DNA of 64,000 nucleotides from JADFDG01 sp965232985 (lineage in GTDB: Bacteria; Pseudomonadota; Gammaproteobacteria; Pseudomonadales; JADFDG01), in contig CBDDRC010000012.1 of NCBI GenBank assembly GCA_965232985.1, positions 62,001 through 126,000 of the forward strand. The letters run 5' to 3'. Made by a program: the position numbers and the translations under genes. Below the pieces are notes generated by a model, which did no database searches, was not told where the DNA came from, and was given only the letters and a program-made list of their open reading frames with translations. Of the stretch, positions 9,429 through 19,688 are shown piece by piece (the stretch's first letter is position 1; every line of letters begins with the position of its first letter).

Positions 9429-10051
9429 TGTTGCGCTTGCGAGTATTCACTGTCGTCTGCTTTTGCATCGTGATGCTGGCCGGTTGCACTACCGCGCCGC
9501 CTGCGAATCCCGATAATCTTTGCGCGATCTTCAAGGAGAAGGACGGCTGGTTCGAGGACTGGTACGAGGATGCCGAGAACGCCGAGGATCGCTGGAGAAT
9601 TCCCATTCCCGTGATGATGGCGACGATGTATCAGGAATCGAAATTTCGGGCCAAGGCGAAGCCGCCGAGGCGCAAAATCCTGTGGATCATCCCGTGGAAG
9701 CGGCCGTCGTCTGCTTACGGTTATGCCCAGGTGCTCGACGACACATGGGATGTTTATCGCGACGATACCGGCCATGGTATGGCCGATCGCGATGAGTTCG
9801 ATGACGCGATCGACTTTGTCGGCTGGTACCACGATCGCAGCGCCAAGAAGTTAGGTATCCCGCGCGGCGATGCGTATAAATTGTATCTTGCCTACCACGA
9901 GGGACATGGCGGTTATGCGCGCGGCACGTTCAGGAAAAAACCATGGCTGCTTGAGGTAGCGAAAAAAGTGGATGGCCGCGCGAAAACGTATGGCACACAG
10001 CTGGCGAAGTGTCGTGATGAGCTCGACGGCCCCTGGTGGTGGCCCTTCTGA
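9428..10051 (+). CDS. Lipoprotein with lysozyme-like (SLT) fold, putative lytic transglycosylase
   Basis: This 207-residue protein has a lipoprotein signal (lipobox LAGC, Cys20), so it should be envelope-anchored. The body resembles lysozyme/transglycosylase folds. It has Glu70 in MYQESKF as the likely catalytic acid, SAYGYAQVLDDTW resembling the GxxQ strand, and YLAYHEGHGGY resembling the AYNxG motif. Peptidoglycan cleavage is inferred from these motifs. Its start overlaps the ligA stop (TGATG) and its stop overlaps the next start in the same way, so it sits in one tight operon. Confidence 0.75.
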   Translation: MLRLRVFTVVCFCIVMLAGCTTAPPANPDNLCAIFKEKDGWFEDWYEDAENAEDRWRIPIPVMMATMYQESKFRAKAKPPRRKILWIIPWKRPSSAYGYAQVLDDTWDVYRDDTGHGMADRDEFDDAIDFVGWYHDRSAKKLGIPRGDAYKLYLAYHEGHGGYARGTFRKKPWLLEVAKKVDGRAKTYGTQLAKCRDELDGPWWWPF

Positions 10052-10506
10052 TGGTCAGGCAGAGCATGGATCAGGAATCAATTGTTTACGGGTGCATCAA
10101 GGATCAGCCCGGCGATGAGGCTGAACGGGACCACCGTTATCACGCCAACGCAACGGCGATTGCCGCGCTGCCGGAAGACGATGGCTTCCCGTTGTTGGCG
10201 CGCGAAATGTTTGGCTCCTCCGGGCGTGATCCTTTTTCCGGCACTTACCACACACAGGTCATTCATTTCGGCGCGAGTTATCGCGCCGTTGAGTATGAAT
10301 GGGAGCAGTGGCTGGCGCGCTTCGAGGCATTGCTGGCGAAAATGTACTGGATCAGCGCGACTGTGCATCTGCAGACCGAGCTGTCCGGCAACCACACCTT
10401 TATCTATCAGCCAAAGGGCGGCATACATCGTCCTGGTGACGGCCCGCTCGCGGTGCGTTGTGAGTGGGAGCACGATATCGTGTTCCGGCCGGGCCGCAAG
10501 GCGTGA
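10051..10506 (+). CDS. Uncharacterised protein
   Basis: This 151-residue protein belongs to no family I recognise. It has no signal peptide and no membrane segment, so it is probably cytoplasmic. It is rich in aromatic residues and His in the second half (GTYHTQVIHFG, YEWEQWLARFEALLAKMYW, NHTFIYQPKGG). The ATG at 10051 overlaps the previous stop (TGATG), which supports translation; a Met at codon 6 is an alternative. It lies between the transglycosylase-like lipoprotein and yheU in the ligA operon. Confidence 0.7.
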   Translation: MVRQSMDQESIVYGCIKDQPGDEAERDHRYHANATAIAALPEDDGFPLLAREMFGSSGRDPFSGTYHTQVIHFGASYRAVEYEWEQWLARFEALLAKMYWISATVHLQTELSGNHTFIYQPKGGIHRPGDGPLAVRCEWEHDIVFRPGRKA

Positions 10507-10519
10507 TCCGGTTGCGCCC

Positions 10520-10768
10520 ATGATGGAAGTCCCCTGGCAGGATATTGCGCCGGACACCCTTGAGGCGTTGCTTGAGGAATTCGTCAGCCGTGACGGCACT
10601 GATTACGGTGATATCGAGGTGCCACAAGCGCACAAGGTCGCGCAGGTGCGTGCGCAACTGCGGCGCGGCGAGGTGCTGATCGTGTTCGACGAGACCAGTG
10701 AATCAGTGAATATTCTTGCGCGCAGCGACTATCGCGATCGGTTGCGGCAGTTGCCCGCCGCAGATTGA
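10520..10768 (+). CDS. yheU: YheU/UPF0270 family protein
   Basis: This 82-residue protein matches the UPF0270 family along its whole length: VPWQDIAPDTLEALLEEFV, SRDGTDYG and a C-terminal RSDYRDRLRQL. The family is widespread in Gammaproteobacteria and its function is unknown. Two adjacent ATGs (10520, 10523) could each start translation. It ends the plus-strand operon and faces the minus-strand MAPEG gene 22 bases away. I see no intrinsic terminator in that gap. Confidence 0.85.
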   Translation: MMEVPWQDIAPDTLEALLEEFVSRDGTDYGDIEVPQAHKVAQVRAQLRRGEVLIVFDETSESVNILARSDYRDRLRQLPAAD

Positions 10769-10790
10769 GTCGTGCGGGCCTGCCTGTGGC

Positions 10791-11186
10791 TCATAGCCCG
10801 ATGATCAGTTGCGCCAGCAGCATAAACGCGAGGCCGGTCGTCACCAGCCAGGTGATGACCATGCCGAGTTGGCGCCAATAATTGATGTTCTTTTTCTGGA
10901 AAAGCCCGAACGCATGCATCAGGCGTCCGACGATCAGCGCCTCGCCGAACGCATGCAGCCACCAGATGCTGCCGCCGTTCAGCTCCAGCAATAGCAGCAA
11001 CAGCAATGCGATCGGAATATTCTCGACGGCATTGGCATGTACGCGAATCGCCGCCAGCATCGCCTTGTTGCCGCCGTCGCCGATGGCAATGCGTTCCTTG
11101 ATGCGCATGCGTACCACGAGGCCGCCGAGCACCACGAGAAAGATCGCGAGCAGGGCGGCGTACAGTGCAGTGATCGGAGCAGTCAT
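10791..11186 (-). CDS. MAPEG-family membrane protein
   Basis: This 131-residue protein has four hydrophobic helices and the MAPEG-type core RVHANAVENIPIALLLLLLLE, followed by GRLMHAFGL. Eukaryotic MAPEG members are glutathione-dependent or eicosanoid enzymes. Bacterial ones, such as YecN, are mostly uncharacterised. The start overlaps the mnmC stop by four bases (ATGA), so it is translationally coupled to mnmC. A functional link to tRNA modification is not evident. Confidence 0.85.
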   Translation of the reverse strand: MTAPITALYAALLAIFLVVLGGLVVRMRIKERIAIGDGGNKAMLAAIRVHANAVENIPIALLLLLLLELNGGSIWWLHAFGEALIVGRLMHAFGLFQKKNINYWRQLGMVITWLVTTGLAFMLLAQLIIGL

Positions 11187-13150
11187 GCGGGCTTCCTCAG
11201 GGTGGGTTGGCGGCGTGCTGCCCGGATCATAAACCGGTTCGGAGCGATTGCGGCGGCAACTTCGGTATCCACCGGCAACGCCTCACCGTTCGCCTGCGCG
11301 GCAATGATTTCGGCACCGAGCAGCGCAAAGGCAATGCCTTTGGCGCCGAGCGCGGCGAGGATGTAGAGGCCGGGGATGGTGTTTGCGGTGGCAGCTGCAG
11401 GCGCTGCCGTACATTTCTCGGCGTCGGCGACATATGTCTGTGCGTCAGCAACTGCGCCGATCACCGGCAGATAGTCCGGTGTCTGCGTGCGAAAACCGGT
11501 GCGACCGCTGGCGACTGTGCAGGCATCGCCGCCGAGTGCTGCATAAAGGGCAGGGCAGGCGGCGGCGAGATTCGCGAGGTTTTCGGTATGGTCGTCGTCA
11601 CGCACGGCCGGGTCACTGTCGCGCGGGCCAAAGGTTGCGCCGACGCAGTGTAGCGCCGTGTTGTGGATGGCATGACGCGCCGGCGTGATGTAGCCGGCGT
11701 GGCAGATGACGGCGCGCAACGCGCGTGAGGCATCGGTGGCGACGACATGGCTGACCTGGCCACGTACGCGACGCAGCGGCAGCGATCTGGTCTGCGGAAA
11801 TTCATTCGCAGCGAGTGCGTTGGCGATGACCACGATATCAAATGCTTCACCATCGATTGTCGGGCTGTTGCGATCGTGCGCCAATTCGCGTGCTGTCGTG
11901 CTCATGCGCATACTGATGCCCGGATGTGTAACGAGTACCCGACACAGTTGTGGCGGGTTAACCCAAGCCGCGCCGGGAAACCACAGGCCGCCCTCGCGCA
12001 GGGCGATTCCGGCATGTGCGCCGGCTGCCTCGGCATCGACATGACGCAGTACATCTTCCGGCCAGCGTCCGCTGGCAGCAATCGCGGCGAGTTGCGCGGC
12101 GTTGTCGTCACCGGGTAATTGCAGCAGGCCGCAACGCTGCCAGGCACTGCCGTCGGGCTCGCCAAGCAGTTGCGGTAATCGTGCCAGTGCAAACAGGTAA
12201 CTGTCGCGATACCAGCGATTCTGCGGCGTTTCGTGCAGCGAGAATTTCGGGTATACCGCGCCGGCAAGGTTACCGCTGGTCTCGCTGGCGAGCTGTGCAT
12301 GGCGTTCGATCAGCGTTACCTGCCAGCCGCGTTCGGCGAGCGCGCGCGCCGTTGCGCAACCGGCAAGGCCGCCGCCGATTACCGCTGCGCGCCGGGCTGC
12401 CGACAATGCTGTCGCCGGCTGGCCATGACCTGTAAAGCGCCCGCGCAGCATGTGCCACTTGCGCCCGAAACCGGGCGCTTTCTGCACGGCAAACCCGGTG
12501 GCTAAGAGCCCGCGTTTCACCGCGCCAGCGGCGCTGAAAGTGGCGAATGTGGCGCCCGGCGCCGACAAGCGTGCCAGTTCACCGAACAGCGCAGTCGTCC
12601 ACAGGTCGTTGTTCTTCGCCGGGGCGAAGCCGTCAAGAAACCAGGCGTTGATCTGTGCATCGAGCCGCGGCAGCAGCAGAACCGCGTCACCTTGCAGCAG
12701 GGTCAGGCGGACGCGGCCACGGCAGAGGGAGCGTCGATGGAACCCGGCGACCGCAGGTGGCAACACCGCGCGTAATTCGGTGGCCAGTGCTGCGAGTTGC
12801 GGCCAGTGCGCATGGGCGCGGGCAAGGTCGTGGGCGGTGAGCGGGAATTTCTCGACCGAGACGAAATGCAGCGTGGTATCGCCGGGTGCGTACGCGAGAA
12901 AGGCTTGCGCTGCGACGAGGAAATTAAGGCCGGTGCCAAAACCGGTCTCGCCGATCGAAAACGTGCGAAAACCGCCAGCGCTGAAACGTGCGGGCAGGTC
13001 GTTGCCATCGAGAAAGACGTGCGTGCTCTCGTTGATGCCGCCATCGACCGAGAAATAGACATCGCCGAAGGTACGCGACACCGGCATACCGTCGTGCCAG
13101 TCGAGCAGGGCGGATGCAACGCGTTCCGGAAAGGGCGGCAGGCGGGGCAA
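11183..13150 (-). CDS. mnmC: Bifunctional tRNA 5-methylaminomethyl-2-thiouridine enzyme MnmC
   Basis: This 655-residue fusion completes mnm5s2U34 in tRNA. The N-terminal methyltransferase domain (about 1-235) contains IGETGFGTGLNFL and WFLDGFAPAKN. The C-terminal FAD oxidoreductase domain (about 245-630) begins with AAVIGGGLAGCATARALAE and ends with LGAKGIAFALLGAEI. The start is a TTG (13148-13150), chosen because AAGGAG lies eight bases upstream. The resulting N-terminus, with VSRTFGDVYFS near residue 23, matches family length. The adjacent leader is nearly identical to the one before the ATP-grasp gene at 19559. Confidence 0.95.
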   Translation of the reverse strand: MPRLPPFPERVASALLDWHDGMPVSRTFGDVYFSVDGGINESTHVFLDGNDLPARFSAGGFRTFSIGETGFGTGLNFLVAAQAFLAYAPGDTTLHFVSVEKFPLTAHDLARAHAHWPQLAALATELRAVLPPAVAGFHRRSLCRGRVRLTLLQGDAVLLLPRLDAQINAWFLDGFAPAKNNDLWTTALFGELARLSAPGATFATFSAAGAVKRGLLATGFAVQKAPGFGRKWHMLRGRFTGHGQPATALSAARRAAVIGGGLAGCATARALAERGWQVTLIERHAQLASETSGNLAGAVYPKFSLHETPQNRWYRDSYLFALARLPQLLGEPDGSAWQRCGLLQLPGDDNAAQLAAIAASGRWPEDVLRHVDAEAAGAHAGIALREGGLWFPGAAWVNPPQLCRVLVTHPGISMRMSTTARELAHDRNSPTIDGEAFDIVVIANALAANEFPQTRSLPLRRVRGQVSHVVATDASRALRAVICHAGYITPARHAIHNTALHCVGATFGPRDSDPAVRDDDHTENLANLAAACPALYAALGGDACTVASGRTGFRTQTPDYLPVIGAVADAQTYVADAEKCTAAPAAATANTIPGLYILAALGAKGIAFALLGAEIIAAQANGEALPVDTEVAAAIAPNRFMIRAARRQPTLRKPA

Positions 13151-13165
13151 GAGGCAGGCTCCTTA
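13148..13165 (-). promoter_or_regulatory. Ribosome binding site plus TTG start of mnmC
   Basis: On the minus strand this reads TAAGGAGCCTGCCTCTTG: a strong AAGGAG, an eight-base spacer and the TTG start. It decides the start because no ATG is available nearby. Seventeen of 18 bases are identical to the leader and start at 19557-19574. Confidence 0.75.
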
Positions 13166-13391
13166 TCGCATGGCCGCTGCCGCATGGGCAGGGGCCGGCG
13201 GGTGCGCCGGGAGGCATGCCTTGTTGTCAGGGCCTGCCGCAGGCGCAGGCGCATTCTAACGTCAACCGTGCCAGCGCCGGCCCGGCGCCGCCCTTGCGGT
13301 CAACGAATTTGAGCACTCCCGTCATTGCCCCGGCCGGTGCTGTCGGCCACTCTTCGGCCCGCTTGTATCCCAGACGACCTGTGAGGACACC

Positions 13392-14603
<1,212 letters not shown>

Positions 14604-14634
14604 TTCCAGCGAACAGAATTCCGAGGAAACAGAA

Positions 14635-16800
14635 ATGACTGAACAGACTGCCATCCGCTGGGAAAAAGACGCGGACAACATTGTCACCCTGACCATCGAC
14701 GATCCTACCCAGAGCGCCAACACCATGAACGCGCTCTATGGCCGCTCCATGCTGGCCACTGTCGAGCGTTTGGTGAAGGAGAAGAACGAAATTGCCGGCG
14801 TTATTATCACGTCGGGCAAGGAAATGTTCTTTGCCGGCGGTGACCTCAAGGACCTGATCAAAGTCAGGAAGGAAGACGCGACAGAGTTTGAGAAAGGCGT
14901 CACCGAGATGAAGCGCCAGTTGCGGTTGCTGGAAACGCTCGGCAAGCCGGTTGTTGCTGCGCTGAACGGCCACGCGCTGGGTGGCGGCCTGGAAATTGCG
15001 CTTGCCTGCCATTACCGCGTTGCCATCAACAATCCGAAAACAAAATTTGGCCTGCCGGAAGTGAAACTCGGCTTGCTGCCAGGTGGCGGCGGCGTTACGC
15101 GCGTGGTGCGCATGATTGGCATCCAGAGCGCGCTGATGAGCGTGTTGATGGAAGGCAAGGAGTTCAATCCGGAGCAGGCCAAGGCCACCGGGCTGATCAA
15201 CGAGCTCGCCACGGATCGCGCCGACATGCTGGCGAAGGCGCGCGCCTGGATCAAGGCAAACCCGGCTGCGCAACAGCCGTGGGACGTCAAAGGCTACAAG
15301 ATTCCAGGCGGCACGCCATCGGTACCGGCGTTCGCGATGAATCTGCCGGCGTTTCCGGCGAATCTGCGCAAGCAGTTGAAGGGCGCCAACTATCCGGCGC
15401 CGCTCAATATCATGTGCGCGGCGGTGGAAGGTTCGCAGGTGGATTTCGATAATGCCCTGAAGGTGGAAGGCCGCTACTTCACCGAGCTGGTTGTCGGTCA
15501 GGTTGCGAAAAACATGACCCAGGCGTTTTTCTTCGATCTGCAGGCAATCAACAAGGGCGCCAGCCGTCCGCAGGGCATTGCGAAATACACGGCAAAAAAA
15601 GTCGGCGTACTCGGTGCCGGCATGATGGGTGCCGGCATTGCCTACAGTGCCATGCGCTCAGGCATGGAGGTTGTGCTCAAGGATGTGTCGCTGGACGCAG
15701 CAGAGAAAGGCAAAAAGTATTCTGCCGATCTGCTCGACAAAGACGTCGCGAAGGGCCGCATGACCAAAGAGAAGCGTGACGAGCTGCTGGCGAAGATCAA
15801 GCCGACCGCTGCTGCCGCTGATCTTGCCGGTTGTGACGCTGTTATCGAGGCGGTATTCGAAAGCCAGGAACTCAAGCACAAAGTGTTCCAGGAAATTCAG
15901 GATGTCGTCGCGCCGAATTGTCTGCTTGCTTCCAATACATCTTCGCTGCCGATTACCGGCCTCGCCACCGGTGTGAAGAAGCAGGAAGACTTCATCGGCC
16001 TGCACTTCTTCTCGCCGGTCGACAAGATGCCGTTGGTCGAGATCATTGCCGGCAAGAAAACCTCGAAGGAAGCACTGGCAAAAGCCTTCGATTTAGTCAT
16101 GCAATTGAAGAAGACGCCGATCGTCGTCAACGATTCGCGTGGCTTTTTTACCACGCGCGTCATTGGCACGCAGATCAATGAAGCACTTGCCATGCTGAAC
16201 GAAGGCGTGCATCCGCAATCCATTGAGCAGGCTGCGGCGCAGGCCGGCTATCCGGTCGGCCCGCTGGCCATCATGGACGAGCTGACCCTGACGCTGCCGC
16301 GCAAGGTGCGTGAAGAAACGAAGAAAGCGCTGGAGAAGGAAGGCAAGAAGTACACGCCTTCTCCCGCCGATGTCGTGATTGACACCATGGTCGACAAGTT
16401 TGATCGCAAGGGGAAATCTACCGGCGGTGCGTTTTACGATCATCCGGCCGGTGGCAAGAAGACACTGTGGCCGGGTGTCGCGAAACATTTCTGGAAGAAG
16501 GATGTGAACCTGCCGATGCGGGACATGCAGGAGCGCATGTTGTTCATCGAGGCCATCGAGACCGTGCGCTGCATGGAAGAAGGGGTGATTGAATCGGTGG
16601 GCGATGCCAATATCGGCTCCATCTTCGGCATCGGTTTTCCGGCCTGGGCCGGCGGTGTCGTGCAGTACATGAATGGCTATGAAGGCGGCCTGAAGGGTTT
16701 TGTCGCCCGTGCGAAGGAACTCGCGAAGCAGTACGGCGAACGCTTCAACCCGCCGGCACTGCTGGTGAAGAAGGCTGAAGCGGGCGCGAGCTTCGTGTAA
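14635..16800 (+). CDS. Fatty acid oxidation enoyl-CoA hydratase / 3-hydroxyacyl-CoA dehydrogenase
   Basis: This 721-residue bifunctional protein has an N-terminal crotonase domain (about 1-190). It shows the FFAGGDLKDL oxyanion-hole region and Glu120 and Glu142 in the expected catalytic positions (GGGLEIAL, LPEVKLG). An NAD-binding domain from about 320 (VGVLGAGMMGAGIA) includes HFFSPVDKMPLVEI with the catalytic His. Two C-terminal dehydrogenase domains end near GYEGGLKGFV. GAGGAAACAGAA precedes ATG 14635. FadJ, FadB or a related HAD subtype cannot be told apart safely without alignment. A strong terminator follows. Confidence 0.93.
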   Translation: MTEQTAIRWEKDADNIVTLTIDDPTQSANTMNALYGRSMLATVERLVKEKNEIAGVIITSGKEMFFAGGDLKDLIKVRKEDATEFEKGVTEMKRQLRLLETLGKPVVAALNGHALGGGLEIALACHYRVAINNPKTKFGLPEVKLGLLPGGGGVTRVVRMIGIQSALMSVLMEGKEFNPEQAKATGLINELATDRADMLAKARAWIKANPAAQQPWDVKGYKIPGGTPSVPAFAMNLPAFPANLRKQLKGANYPAPLNIMCAAVEGSQVDFDNALKVEGRYFTELVVGQVAKNMTQAFFFDLQAINKGASRPQGIAKYTAKKVGVLGAGMMGAGIAYSAMRSGMEVVLKDVSLDAAEKGKKYSADLLDKDVAKGRMTKEKRDELLAKIKPTAAAADLAGCDAVIEAVFESQELKHKVFQEIQDVVAPNCLLASNTSSLPITGLATGVKKQEDFIGLHFFSPVDKMPLVEIIAGKKTSKEALAKAFDLVMQLKKTPIVVNDSRGFFTTRVIGTQINEALAMLNEGVHPQSIEQAAAQAGYPVGPLAIMDELTLTLPRKVREETKKALEKEGKKYTPSPADVVIDTMVDKFDRKGKSTGGAFYDHPAGGKKTLWPGVAKHFWKKDVNLPMRDMQERMLFIEAIETVRCMEEGVIESVGDANIGSIFGIGFPAWAGGVVQYMNGYEGGLKGFVARAKELAKQYGERFNPPALLVKKAEAGASFV

Positions 16801-16818
16801 GCGAAAGTTGGCAACAAT

Positions 16819-16853
16819 AAAAACCCCCGGTCGGGTCCGACTGGGGGTTTTTT
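16819..16853 (+). terminator. Rho-independent terminator after the beta-oxidation operon
   Basis: AAACCCCCGGTCGG pairs with CCGACTGGGGGTTT over about 13 bp, with a very short loop, followed by a T-rich tail (TTTTTTATT). It lies 20 bases after the stop codon. The A-run on the left side may let it work in both directions. Confidence 0.93.
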
Positions 16854-17011
16854 ATTGCCGGTCGATGTTCAGGCCGGGGCGGTTTTTATCCCGGGCACTG
16901 ATCCCGGGCGCGCCGTCGGAAGATCCGTACTGGTCAGCGCGGCGCCGGTCTCGTTATGCTGCACGCCGCATCGCGTCGCCATGGCGCAGGTTTCCCGAAA
17001 GAGGTTGTGTG

Positions 17012-17740
17012 ATGACTGCATGGTATGCCCTGCGTTCGCTCGTTTTCTATGTTGGCTACACCTTCATCATGGTCCTGCAATCGACGGCCTCGCTGGCGAT
17101 CAGGCCGTTTGTGTCACAGGCATTTTTGCAGCGTTTTACCGTGTCGGCCTGCAGCCGATCGGTCTGGTGGGCGCGCGTGGCCTGTGGCATCCGCTACGAA
17201 GTGGAGGGCGACGCCAACGTCCCGAATACGCCCTGTGTGGTGTTGTCGAAGCACCAGAGTGCCTGGGAGACCTTGTTTTTGCAGGCGCGATTTCAGCCGG
17301 CATCAACGGTTGCCAAACGGGAGTTGCTGAGAATTCCGTTCTTCGGTTGGGGTATGGCGCTGATGGAGCCGATCGCGATTGATCGCGCCCAGCGTGCCGG
17401 TGCGCTCAAGGAAGTCATTCGCCAGGGTACCCAGCGCTTGCGCGCGGGTAACCACGTGATCATCTTTCCTGAGGGCACCCGAATGTTGCCGGGTCAACAA
17501 GGCGAGTATTCAGCGGGCGGGGCGATGCTTGCCGTGCGCGCGCAGGTGCCGGTGCTGCCGGTGGCGCTTAATTCCGGTCTGTGCTGGCCGCGCAGCACGC
17601 TGATCAAGCGTCCGGGTGTCATCCGTGTGGTGTTCGGCAAGCCGATTGAGGCGCAGGGAATGTCGGCGAAGGCGCTTAACGAGCAGGTACGTGACTGGAT
17701 TGAGTCCACCACCGCGACGCTGCCGTCGGCCCCGCGCTGA
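17012..17740 (+). CDS. plsC: 1-acyl-sn-glycerol-3-phosphate acyltransferase (PlsC family)
   Basis: This 242-residue protein has an N-terminal membrane segment (VFYVGYTFIMVLQSTASLAI) and the acyltransferase motif KHQSAWETL, the HX4(D/E) catalytic block. It also has the substrate motif FPEGTR at about residue 153. It makes phosphatidic acid from lysophosphatidic acid at the inner membrane. AGAGG eight bases upstream supports ATG 17012. The 159 bases between the terminator and this start contain no other gene. It could be one of several PlsC paralogues. Confidence 0.9.
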   Translation: MTAWYALRSLVFYVGYTFIMVLQSTASLAIRPFVSQAFLQRFTVSACSRSVWWARVACGIRYEVEGDANVPNTPCVVLSKHQSAWETLFLQARFQPASTVAKRELLRIPFFGWGMALMEPIAIDRAQRAGALKEVIRQGTQRLRAGNHVIIFPEGTRMLPGQQGEYSAGGAMLAVRAQVPVLPVALNSGLCWPRSTLIKRPGVIRVVFGKPIEAQGMSAKALNEQVRDWIESTTATLPSAPR

Positions 17741-17799
17741 GAGGCAGCGCCTGAGCGTAACTTGTGTCGTTGCTTGCAAAGCATGTGTCGTTGTTTCGG

Positions 17800-18564
17800 T
17801 CAGCGTCGCGTTGCGCGATAAAACATCAATTCCCAGTCGAGTGCGACACCGTTGCCGAAGATTGCATCGACGGTATCGCGTACGCCGATTTCGCTCGCCA
17901 GCATCGAGGCCAGCGTTGCGTTGTCGATTCCCTCCAACCCGAACAGTAATTGGCAGAAATCCGCCAGTGATTCACGACTCGCGGCGCGCCAGGCAATCCG
18001 TCGTGGTTCGACGAGTGTGACATCGAAGCCGTTGTGCTCCAGTTCCGCAACCGTCGTCCGGTCGAAATAGACGCCGCGGTGGCCGGTGCTGGTGTAGCGG
18101 TCAACAACGGAATCGAGAAAGATGGCGACGCGCGAGTTTGCACGCACATCGCCCACAGTGAGCGTGCCGCCAGGTTTCAACAGGCGGGCACATTCGCTCC
18201 AGAAATCGTTGCGGTCATCGACGTGATGCAATCCGGCGACGCTGAGAACATGGTCGAGCGAGCCAGCGGCGAGCGGCACCGCCGTGATCGGGCACTGCAG
18301 CAGGCGATGTTGCTTCGAGCGTTGGAAACAGTCCGCAAATATGTCGGAGCTGTCGACCGACCAAAGCGTGATGTCGGGCGGCAGGTAGCCGGCCAGATAG
18401 CCGCCACCGCAGGGGATGTCGGCGACATATTCGCCGGGCTTGACGCCGGCGATCGCGACCACATTGCCGAATTCGTCGTCACGTGCGTGCGGGTAGCGTT
18501 CCATCGCCGCGTGGTATTGTCGGCCACGCACATTGAACAGGCGCGCGTATTCGTCATCGGCCAT
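17800..18564 (-). CDS. SAM-dependent methyltransferase, class I, unknown substrate
   Basis: This 254-residue protein has a Rossmann methyltransferase core. Motif I is VADIPCGGGYL (about 48-57), the acidic strand end is LWSVDSS, and LDHVLSVAGLHHVDD and LLKPGGTLTVGD follow. There is no membrane segment. It begins five bases after the stop of the ATP-grasp gene on the same strand, so the two form an operon. The substrate is unknown. The pairing with an ATP-grasp ligase suggests modification of a peptide or small molecule, which is inference only. Confidence 0.8.
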   Translation of the reverse strand: MADDEYARLFNVRGRQYHAAMERYPHARDDEFGNVVAIAGVKPGEYVADIPCGGGYLAGYLPPDITLWSVDSSDIFADCFQRSKQHRLLQCPITAVPLAAGSLDHVLSVAGLHHVDDRNDFWSECARLLKPGGTLTVGDVRANSRVAIFLDSVVDRYTSTGHRGVYFDRTTVAELEHNGFDVTLVEPRRIAWRAASRESLADFCQLLFGLEGIDNATLASMLASEIGVRDTVDAIFGNGVALDWELMFYRATRR

Positions 18565-18569
18565 GTCAG

Positions 18570-19559
18570 TCAGCGTGGGCGTAGCAGCATGCCGATCACT
18601 GCGTCGCGCAGGCGGAGCACATGCTGGGCGAGGTAGGGGAACCGGTTGGGATTTTTTTGGCGCAGGGCATTGCCGCTGGCATTGGCCTCGAACATCAGCA
18701 GGCTGCCGTTGGCAAGCTCGGCGGCATCGATCGAGAAGTAGTCGAGGCCAAGGCGACGGTGAATCTCGGCGATGGCACTGCGCCATGGCGTTGCAAGACC
18801 GGTATTGAAGTCGTTGAGAAATTTTTCTTCTTCAGCGGCAAACTCTGGCTTCTCTGCCATGACCGAGTCGCGGGCGCTGGCGTGCACGTTCCAGTCGTTG
18901 CCAACCAACAGATGGCGGGCGTAGACCACACCATCGATGACGACCAGGCGCATTTTGCGGTAATAGCCGTCTGCCGAACGAAAGTCGACAAACTCGATCA
19001 GGTAGTAATCCGAACCGTCGCAGGCGATGCGCTCAAGCAACGGTGCATCGGCCGCCGAACGCAACAGCAACATTGAGACACCGCCGTGCGTGCCGGCACG
19101 CCGCAGCAAGGCAGGGTAACGCACCGGGCCATTTGCCAAGGTGTCAAGAATTTCCCGATGCGATTGCGGTGCGATGCGCTGCGTTACCGGTATGTGCATC
19201 CCGGGGATGCCGGCGAGTTTTTGGGCGACATCGTCGCGCCGGGTCTCCAGCACCCGTGCCGGATCGTTCAGCACCGGCAGGCCGAGCGGGCGCAACGCGT
19301 CGATGGCGAGGGCCAGCGCCTTGCGGTTGGTGTCGGCATCGCTGATGCAGTTGAAGACGATATGGGGCTTGCGCACGACCGGTGCCTGCGGCATCAGGCC
19401 GCCGAGAACAGCCGTATGCAGGCGCATTTCCGGGTGCCTGAGGTCACGGTAGAGATCAATGTTGCCTTGCATTGCGTACTTGGCGCCTTCTGGCGTGACC
19501 GAGTGCACCTCGACGCAATTGCTGTCTTCAATACCGTGCAGAAAAAGGATGTGTCGCAA
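18570..19559 (-). CDS. ATP-grasp family protein, unknown function
   Basis: This 329-residue protein has features of the ATP-grasp fold. There is a preATP-grasp N-terminal region (PHIVFNCISDAD at 65-76), a presumed ATP-binding strand YPALLRRAGTHGG (148-160, with Arg where Lys is usual), and a second strand with Glu189 (YLIEF). The metal-binding end LGLDYFSID...LLMFEANASGN (270-297) carries Glu291 and Asn293. ATP-grasp enzymes make C-N or C-S bonds through acyl-phosphates. The start is TTG, supported by AAGGAG eight bases upstream. It is followed by a methyltransferase. I do not recognise a characterised orthologue. Confidence 0.75.
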   Translation of the reverse strand: MRHILFLHGIEDSNCVEVHSVTPEGAKYAMQGNIDLYRDLRHPEMRLHTAVLGGLMPQAPVVRKPHIVFNCISDADTNRKALALAIDALRPLGLPVLNDPARVLETRRDDVAQKLAGIPGMHIPVTQRIAPQSHREILDTLANGPVRYPALLRRAGTHGGVSMLLLRSAADAPLLERIACDGSDYYLIEFVDFRSADGYYRKMRLVVIDGVVYARHLLVGNDWNVHASARDSVMAEKPEFAAEEEKFLNDFNTGLATPWRSAIAEIHRRLGLDYFSIDAAELANGSLLMFEANASGNALRQKNPNRFPYLAQHVLRLRDAVIGMLLRPR

Positions 19560-19574
19560 GCGGCAGGCTCCTTA
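19557..19574 (-). promoter_or_regulatory. Ribosome binding site plus TTG start of the ATP-grasp gene
   Basis: On the minus strand this reads TAAGGAGCCTGCCGCTTG: AAGGAG, an eight-base spacer and the TTG start. It fixes the start and is 17/18 identical to the leader of mnmC at 13148-13165. Confidence 0.7.
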
Positions 19575-19688
19575 CAATGAAACAGGGTTGTGACGGCGGT
19601 TTGCAGTTTGTGTTCGGCGTCGGCAATGGTCAAGCGATGGCGTGCCTGGATACAGGGATCAAACCCGGATCTGCGGCATGGCAGCCGC

